Source: Scortum barcoo
Taxonomy: Eukaryota > Chordata > Actinopteri > Centrarchiformes > Terapontidae
Reading direction: 5' to 3'
Assembly: GCA_023238725.1 (NCBI GenBank)
Contig: CM041541.1
Span: 9,510,044 to 9,574,043 of the forward strand
Length of the DNA stretch: 64,000 bases
A program made the position numbers and the translations under genes. Below the pieces are notes generated by a model. It was not told the DNA's origin. It made no database searches and was given only the letters and a program-made list of their open reading frames with translations. Positions 56,971 through 64,000 of this stretch are shown piece after piece. Within the stretch, counting starts at the first letter, position 1, and every line of letters starts with the position of its first letter.

Positions 56971-58689
56971 CAGCATTCTTCCTTTTCCATTCTGTGTATG
57001 GACATGAGAGCAGCAGTGCTAAAACATGACGTGTCCTCACTCGTGAGTGAAAGCAGTTGCAAGCAGAGTGAGCAAAATCCAATGTCAGACAGCCTCTGCA
57101 GCGGGAAAGCATTATCAAATGTACTGAGTGTGGCATTGGTCGGGTCAATATATACTGTAGGGCAGCACAGTGCTGCTTCCAGAGAGTGACTTCACAATGT
57201 CATTTGTGACAAACCAGGCATGAAGTGCAGATGGGGCAGAGTGATGTCTAAACTGGAGTTTTGTTCAGAGGAAATAATGTGGATGAATCATCTGTTTACG
57301 TGATAGATGTGTCTCATCAACTGTGTCATGAAAGAGTCAGTCTATTCCTGACTAAGGCTCCCTAAATTGGCTCATCTCCATATCATCGTGATCCTGGGGA
57401 GGATCCGAGGAGCTTACCGGGCAGGAATTTTGCCAGGACTCTGACAAGATGAGTGAGTGTGTTTAACAAATGGCTTGGCAAGTTTCGAGTGGTTTAAACC
57501 GACCAATGTGAAGTAAATCTATCACCCTGATTACCCAGGAGCAGCAGAAACACTGGTGTTGGGTTGTTTTGACAGTTACGAGCGCGCCTTGTAATTTTGG
57601 AGGCTGTCACCATAAAGCATGCGTGCTAAAACTCTTCCCTAGTCGATATAATCAATGCTTCTGCCTTTCAGCAAAATTGACAGGGCTGAACTCTGCACAT
57701 TTAATCATACAGATGCTTTGTGAGGTGCCGGCTGCTTTCAGGTGGCGGCTCTGCGGTACAGCTGGGAGTACCTTCAAAAGTCTTTTGTCACTGTCTGTGT
57801 GAAGGGCTCCGTATTGAAGTCCTCCATCAGGGCCGGACTATTGTAATCAATGTTTATGAAGAATGACAGCGCGTGACACGCAGGGCAAACAATCTGTCAC
57901 AGACAAGCGCATGAGGAAAATAAGGCGGTGGGAGGTTACCAAAATAGGGTTCTGGGACCTCTCAAGGTCCTTAAATGGGTCAATATCTTTGTTGCCTCTT
58001 ATTTCATTTAAATGTAAGAATGTATTCATGCTAAATGTCTGTTTTCTTCCTCAATTATATCATATTAAAGAGTATATTAATGTGACTTTATCCTAATATA
58101 CAGTATCTACATGGAGAATTTTTGAGTTTGTACAAAAATGCCTGCATGAATGTAAGAAGGCACCTTCCAACTTGCAGTATTTTAAATGTATGTAACATAC
58201 TGTCCTTCAAATATACTTTCCTTCACTTTAATGTGACACTGAGTGCTATTTGGTGTGGAGTTTTTGCACTTACAGTTAACTTTCTTTTAGAGTGCTTCGA
58301 ACAGATGTAGACAAGGGATAAAATATAAATTTAAGTAACCTCCAGACCTCCAAACATAAAGAAGAAGTTTAAATGTCATTCAAGGATGCGAGTGAGCATG
58401 AAATTTAAAAGTGATACATCAATGGATACAGAGGAATGAATAGATATTATAGGTGATTGAAAGCACTATACAATAATTAATTTTCAATCCAATCAAATAT
58501 AAAAAAACAGCCAATCATTTAGTCGAGTAAATACCAGTTTCCGTCATAAGTTAGCAAAGTTTTCTCACAAGTTCTCTTACATAATTATTCTTTTTAAGTT
58601 TTAGAGCTATATTAAACAGTAAAACTGTTACCAGAAATATTGAAACAAAACATTGATCATTGATTACAGTGGTGATCAAAATGTTAAAA
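56971..58689. other. Intergenic stretch, nothing recognised
   Basis: No exon or named repeat. Ordinary AT-rich sequence. Confidence 0.5.
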
Positions 58690-59215
58690 TCTTTTTAACT
58701 TTGCTTTCTGGGTTAGCTTAGCTTAGCATAAAGGCTTGAAACAGGGGGAAACAGGTAACCTGGATCTGTTACGGTTACAAAATCCACCTTCCTGCTCCTC
58801 TAAAACTTGTGTTAAGTCTTTTTTTGTTTAATGCGTAAAAAAAATTAAAGTGTAAAAACAACAGTCTTTTGTTTTACAGGGGTCATGTGCTGGAATATTT
58901 TTTGCCCGGACCAGTAAGTTTCTGTCTCTGCTGGTTAACCTGGAAATTGCACCTTACCAGGAAATAAACCTGCAAATAACTACACTGTAAAACTGAATTT
59001 TTGTTTGTTTGTTTGTTTGTTTTTTTGCAATTAAGCTTTTGAACAAAGTAAATGAGAGATATGATGTGTTAATCAGTGAGGTTTAAGTTCTGATAGGTTG
59101 ATTTTAAAGTTTAGACAGACACAGGCTAGCTGTTTCCACCTGGATCCAGTCTTTATGCTAAGCTAAGCTAACCCACTGTTGGATATATTTTCATATTTGC
59201 CATACAGATGTGAGA
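58690..59215 (+). repeat. Teleost gcttagcttagcata repeat, copy 3, with inverted ends
   Basis: The left end 58710-58733 and right end 59151-59174 are identical over 24 bp in inverted orientation (gggttagcttagcttagcat plus aaag). The similarity continues inward to about 50 bp. Inside lies gtcatgtgctggaatatttt then gcccggaccagtaag. The structure is that of a non-autonomous DNA element without coding capacity. A (TTTG)n run lies at about 59000-59025. Confidence 0.75.
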
Positions 59216-59454
59216 GTGTAAATGTTTTCAGCTAAATCTCAGTAAGAAAAGTGTTTACTGAAAAATGTAAAAGAAGAAGTAAAAGCCCTTTCTTCAAACT
59301 CTGAAGAAAATGTTTATATTAAAAGTATTTGTTATGCTGACAGTTACATTTTTCTATATTTCTCTTTTTTATTATGGAAGAATACTGTTGGGCAATTTAA
59401 CCCACATGGCATCATATTATTCAAGCAATGGTAATTAATCATTTAATTAATTAG

Positions 59455-59640
59455 TAACTACAGCTGCCAGTTAAGTGTCGTGGAGTAAAAGGTGCAATGT
59501 GAGGTGGAGTAGAAATTTCTACTTGCACTATAAAGATTCATAAAATGGAAAAACTTATGTAAAGTGTCTAAAAATGTACTGCTTCAGCCTTCTACATAAT
59601 TATAATAAATTATCATAACACTTCAATTACGCACTGATGT
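59455..59640 (-). repeat. Fragment of the gtggtggaatgtaac family, reverse
   Basis: Reverse-orientation landmarks (gaggtggagtagaaatttct, aagtgtctaaaaatgtact) tie it to the repeat at 17005-17420. Confidence 0.4.
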
Positions 59641-59674
59641 GATGATAATCTGTGGAGATGATGTGAAAGTTTCT

Positions 59675-59800
59675 GTGTGTGTGTGTGTGTGGTGGGGTGT
59701 GTTAATAACACTTAACTGGAGGAGGACTGGACTGGACGGTTCAGCTTTTAAGGGAGCTCTGCAGCGCATCTCCACACACACACACACACACACACACAGC
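59675..59800. repeat. GT and CA microsatellites flanking the lrrc3 5' region
   Basis: A GT run at about 59673-59691 and a CA run of about 13 copies at 59773-59799, just upstream of the likely first exon of lrrc3. Confidence 0.9.
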
Positions 59801-60009
59801 TGGCTGAGCGGAGCTGCTGCAGACCTGCACCGACAGGAGAAGTGCCGTCAAACTGTTGGATCTGCACCCATCTTAAAGGATCTGACTATTTTCTGTGGAT
59901 CTTCCTCCATTTGCACAGGATGATCTGCGGTTATTTATTCTCGGGTGTCTCCCCTCCATCAGCACCGGACTGCACGCTGATCCGAACCGGGACAGAGTGA
60001 AGCTGTCAG
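59800..60009 (+). other. lrrc3: Likely non-coding first exon of lrrc3
   Basis: A GC-richer, CpG-containing stretch ends at a possible donor (tcag before gtattg at 60010). The next good acceptor upstream of the lrrc3 ATG is at 61367-61368 (tcaatcacag). Such a split would place a 5' UTR exon here, as is usual for LRRC3 genes with a one-exon coding region. The transcription start is not visible and no TATA box is clear. Confidence 0.4.
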
Positions 60010-61368
60010 GTATTGTGCACACTTTTTACACTTCATTTATTATAAACTTTAACCTCCTAAATACAAAACCCCATGTCAGAATTATTATGCATGGCATGAA
60101 AACTGAGAAAATTACCCAAATGAGCTCATTAACTTTTGTTTCTTGCTTTGGTTGTTGCATTTTTTGAGTTTTGTCATGAACTGAAAGTCCTAATTAACAC
60201 AATTATTGATTTTAAACAATGAAATAAAAGTGCAAGTGCTGCGCATTTTCATTTACGAGTCATTAAGATGATTATTTTCTTGACTGATTCATCAATTAAT
60301 CATAAATTCCCAGAGTCCAAAGTGACATCTTTTACATGTCTTGTTTATATAGTTTATATTTAATGTATTATCATAGAAGTACAAATATTATAAATAAATA
60401 TTATTGTATACAACATCTGGAGAAAGAAAGGAGTCCAGAACAAATAATAATAACAATAATTAATTAACCATCAAAATAGATGCCTTTACATTTTATGTGA
60501 AATGACCAATCAATTAATTGATTAACTGTTTAAGCTTTAGTGTGTTTTTATCTCCCTTATTCATAAAATAAGTGTTAATAATGCTACATATAATAGTTTA
60601 TAAGTGTAATTTTCTATTTCTATTTCTATTACTATAATATTGTGGTTATTGATTATCCTACTCTCTCATTTGTACCCCTGATATCTCCATAATATTCCTC
60701 CAGTGACATAGTTTTACTGAGACATTTAGCCTATCGATATTAATTATATTTCTCCTGAAGGAATCAAAATCTGTTTCTGAACAACTTGTTTGACATTCAT
60801 TATCTCGATCAAAACACCGTTTCCTGCCTGTCAACTGTTTTTTGTCTCCTTATCTCCCAGCAAAATGCATTGTGTCCCTATGGTGGTTTTAATTTGCATT
60901 CTGACCTTCACTGCTCTAACATACACCACAGTTAATCTTATAGAGCACAGACAGGTTTTTATTTAATCACAAATCACTGTTTCAAAGTCCATCTGCTGCA
61001 TATTGATGAGCCCACACCTTGTTTAATGGCTTGTCATTTTCTCACAGGGACACATCTTGAGTGAAGGGACCCATACTATAGAAACATGCTATTATTATGA
61101 TAATCCTGAACTTTACTCGCTTCCCCACCGAGGAGGAAGCCATCTGAAAAGGGGAAATGTTGAAATTTCAACTTAATATGTGCTGGAAGCAGAAAATTAT
61201 ATAAGAATCTTCAAAAGCATATAAGAAGTTGGAAGAGCTGGAATAAATGACATCTTCTTGGGTTTTAACAGCATTTTAAGAGCAAATCATTAACTTTAGA
61301 GGCTGCAAAATAGAAAACAAAGTGACATTTTCTCTATCTCCATCTTGTTATCTCTTTCTCAATCACAG
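60010..61368. other. Probable lrrc3 first intron with repeat fragment
   Basis: AT-rich sequence. The part at 60240-60560 (gattattttcttgactgatt, ccagagtccaaagtgacatc, caattaattgattaactgtt) is a copy of the degenerate repeat family also present in pcbp3 introns 4 and 7. Confidence 0.5.
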
Positions 61369-61820
61369 ATTTCCTTCGAGTCAGCTCAAAAAGACGTGTC
61401 CTCCCACCCTGGAAACACTTTGCCTGTCAAAACCTCCCCTTTCTCCTCAGCCTGTGCTGCACTTTGACATCATTATTTCGCATGTTAACCTCCGGTTCAT
61501 TTGAATGAGGCCAGGATGCTGATGCAGAGGGCTCCAGGAACAAACTTTGTTGAACCTGCCTCAGCTTTTGCTGCAACAGCAAGGTGCCGCATCGGCAAAT
61601 CCAATACATAGATGACACTCAGAGTATTTCTACTGGATCAAAAGCCAAAATAAGGGCTATTGTGATGACCCTCCAGAGTTTGTCCTCTCTTAGTCAGTGT
61701 TTTGCCATCTAAGCCTTGAAATTCATGAATCCACAATTCAAGCGAAAGCAACACACCCACATCAGCACGTCCCTTTGTGTTGCTTTAGCGCAGGGCTGAT
61801 TTCAGTCTGAACACCCGCTG

Positions 61821-62614
61821 ATGGGGGCCTCTCAAAGGTGCAGGTCATCCATTAAACCTCCTTCCTGTGGTCCTCTTTTATTGGTAGGAACACTGTGGCT
61901 TCTGTCGACGATAATGACTGCGTATTCTTGCCCTAAGGTCTGTCACTGCGGGGACAGGAACGGGGTGGTGGTGCAGTGCACCTCACACGCAACCTGGAGA
62001 GCATCCCGCTGAACTTGCCCAAGGACACTGTCGTTCTTCTGCTTTCGTCTAACAGGATCAGACACATCCCAAAGGAGGCCTTCGCAGACCTCCACCGCCT
62101 CAGGGAACTGGATTTATCTCACAACGCCATTGAGAGCGTGGAGGTCGGTGCCTTTCAAGGAATTTCCGAGAGCCTGCGGACCTTGGATCTTTCAAAGAAC
62201 CACCTCAGCAGCCTCCCCAAAGACACCTTCTCCAAGCTCCACGCCCGCATCCGCCTGTCCCACAACCCCTGGCACTGCGAGTGCTCCTTACAGGAGGTGC
62301 TGAGGGAGCTGAGGCTCGACCCCGAGACCGTGAATGAGGTCAGCTGCTACACGTCGGTGCAGGAAGAGTACGTGGGACAACCTGTGATCCAAGTTCTGGA
62401 CTCTGGGATCAACTTTTGCAACTTCCACCACAAGACGACAGATGTGGCCATGTTTGTGGCCATGTTCTGCTGGTTCTCCATGGTGACAGCTTACATCATT
62501 TACTACATCAAACACAACCAGGAGGATGCCAGAAGGCACATGGAGTACCTCAAGTCCCTGCCCAGCACTTCCCACATTAGCAAAGACTACGACACAGCCA
62601 GCAGTGTGTTTTAA
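61821..62614 (+). CDS. lrrc3: lrrc3, leucine-rich repeat-containing protein 3, frame interrupted
   Basis: LRRC3 is a small single-pass membrane protein with extracellular leucine-rich repeats; its biochemical role is poorly known. The first frame (61821-61985) encodes a start, a hydrophobic signal segment (L-L-L-V-G-T-L-W-L-L, about residues 19-35) and the N-terminal cysteine cap C-P-K-V-C-H-C. The rest continues from 61988 in another frame to TAA-terminated V-F at 62614: three repeats (L-D-L-S-H-N, L-D-L-S-K-N and a diverged first), a C-terminal cap (N-P-W-H-C-E-C), a transmembrane segment (V-A-M-F-V-A-M-F-C-W-F) and a tail with N-Q-E-D-A-R-R-H-M-E-Y-L. Two extra bases within tcacacgc (61984-61987) account for the shift; without them the length would be 263, close to the family's about 257. 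Read as one uninterrupted frame, the first part stops 17 nt after the shift. It is either an assembly or sequencing slip, or a real disabling allele. Confidence 0.88.
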
Positions 62615-63960
62615 TGTGTTTGAGCAAAAGATACAACTGTAACAATGAATACAGATGAAAGTGTACTGATGAATGTGTTTACAGCACAGACGGAGGATGA
62701 TGAGTGATCAAACTCTCTCTGATGTGCACTTCACAAGGTTCAAAAGACATTATGAAGACGTTTAAAACTCCCATCATCATCAAGAACAGGCTATAAACGA
62801 GCATCCGGCTCTTTAAAAATACAAAATTAACCTAAAATGAACGAATTACACTTTCAGCTTCTTAAAAAGTAACTTCAAATGTGGGAGCAGCAAGAAAAAC
62901 ACTTTAGAGGATTCTGCAGTCTCGATATGTTTTCTTTACGTGATAACAAAAGGTGGCAGATCATTATTTATCACCCAAACTTTATGTATAATGCATAAAA
63001 ACGTCCCAAAGGGAAACTTCACCAGAAGCCCAAACAGTTTTGCATATTATGATGTGGTTTAAGAGTTCACCATGAATTCATCCACTGAGTGAGGTGAACC
63101 CGAAAGCCACTTTGATGTCAATCAGAGAAATTAGGTACCTTAAAAAAAATCCCCACAGCTTCGAGGGGGTTATCCAAAGTTATTACTTTTAAGTTGTTTT
63201 TCAGGAACGTGGGGAGTTTGGGGAGGAGTAGCTGAGATAGAGAGGAAAAAGTGAAAGTAATATTTTGACGTTATATCAGTTAGATTCCCCATCAAAACTA
63301 ATTTATGCTTCTTAATGTAGAGTTTGTATTTAATAATCTATAAAGGATCTAAGCCAGTAGTGCAGATATGGAGACACTTCTACACCTCAAGTTTAAGGTG
63401 GAACTGCAGCCAGGAATTACATTTCACGCCTCATCACTTGTCACCTCATTTAATGTTTCACTTCAAAAAGTAATAACTTTGTCACTCTTGAGAGTGAAAA
63501 TAATCAATTCCTGTCACAGAGAACCTTGATTAGATGACCCTGTCTCAGCTCTAAATGATCGCATGGGGTTTTAGAAATTGAGCTGTGTGTAACATTTCTC
63601 AAGTTCAAGATATTAGAGAGTAGTTTTGAGTGATTCCTACATGCACTTTTAGGATGAAGCATTATAACTGAGAAGAGATAAAACATTGTAGCACATTATG
63701 GTCTTGTTATGGACAAACATTGGCACATTGGGAGACTGTTCATCGTTCGGTATATTGCCAATATTTACACTCACTGGATCTGAGTTTGTAGAAACAAACA
63801 TGTGGCAGCAGTTTTGGTCTGAATTCTGTAAATAGATCACTCATTTCCTGTTTCATGTGGGCAGGTGGGGTTATTTCTTACGGTCTTACATGTCAAGTTT
63901 CCCAGTTTTGACATCATTTAGAAGAAAATGCGAATAAATGCTCACACTTGCAGCCACTGC
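62615..63960 (+). other. lrrc3: lrrc3 3' untranslated region
   Basis: Non-coding sequence from the stop to just beyond the poly(A) signal at 63933. No repeat family is recognised in it. Confidence 0.55.
63933..63938 (+). terminator. lrrc3: Polyadenylation signal of lrrc3
   Basis: Canonical AATAAA near the right edge of the window. The downstream element is not obvious, so an alternative site beyond the window is possible. Confidence 0.45.
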
Positions 63961-64000
63961 TGTTAAATGAATACTACTGTAGAAGTTTGGCCCATAGAGA

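Noticed and set aside
62288..62575. 95-codon minus-strand frame opposite lrrc3
   Set aside because: Shadow of the conserved lrrc3 coding strand.

Overview
The window is vertebrate nuclear DNA, almost certainly from a spiny-rayed (percomorph-type) teleost fish. The evidence is AT-rich sequence with GT-AG introns, many CA/GT, GATA and GA microsatellites, several interspersed repeat families typical of teleosts, and two vertebrate genes recognisable at protein level. There is no bacterial gene organisation, CRISPR array, rRNA or tRNA that I can support. The sequences flagged as open reading frames in most of the window are short, repeat-driven or chance.

Left edge (about 1.1-2.9 kb, minus strand): a degraded piece of a HIPK-family (DYRK/CMGC) protein kinase gene. 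Exons for the C-lobe of the kinase (APE motif, the D-x-W...L-G-C-V block and the following HIPK-type segment) and a Ser/Pro-rich C-terminal stretch are present. No N-lobe or catalytic-loop exon is visible and the frame is broken at least once, so I read it as a pseudogene or a heavily diverged lineage-specific copy. A possible TATA box plus short first coding exon sits just upstream.

Middle-left (3-40 kb): a long region with no recognisable coding exon. It holds repeat fragments, a 21-bp minisatellite, a long polypurine tract, a minus-strand LINE reverse-transcriptase remnant, a CpG-rich island at 13.3-14.1 kb that could be an upstream promoter, and several islands of complex, CpG-containing sequence that look like candidate conserved non-coding elements.

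40.5-53.9 kb (plus strand): the complete coding part of pcbp3, a poly(rC)-binding protein with three KH domains, in 12 coding exons from 40550 to 50557. All exon phases join. The short form is 329 residues; an alternative donor in exon 7 adds 23 residues that are characteristic of PCBP3. Exons 9 and 10 have tandem NAG acceptors. The 3' UTR is about 3.3 kb and contains a decayed LINE 3' end and a strong foldback.

53.9-59.6 kb: intergenic, with repeats. 59.7-64 kb (plus strand): lrrc3, a small single-pass leucine-rich-repeat membrane protein, with a likely non-coding 5' exon, a one-exon coding region and a 3' UTR ending at a polyadenylation signal at 63933. The coding region carries an apparent 2-nt insertion near codon 56 that splits it into two frames. 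PCBP3 and LRRC3 both lie on human 21q22.3, so their pairing here is consistent with conserved synteny. The two genes are not known to act in one pathway. I did not find a new biological system; the most useful leads are the broken lrrc3 frame, the HIPK-like remnant, the pcbp3 splice-site variants and the 3' UTR foldback.
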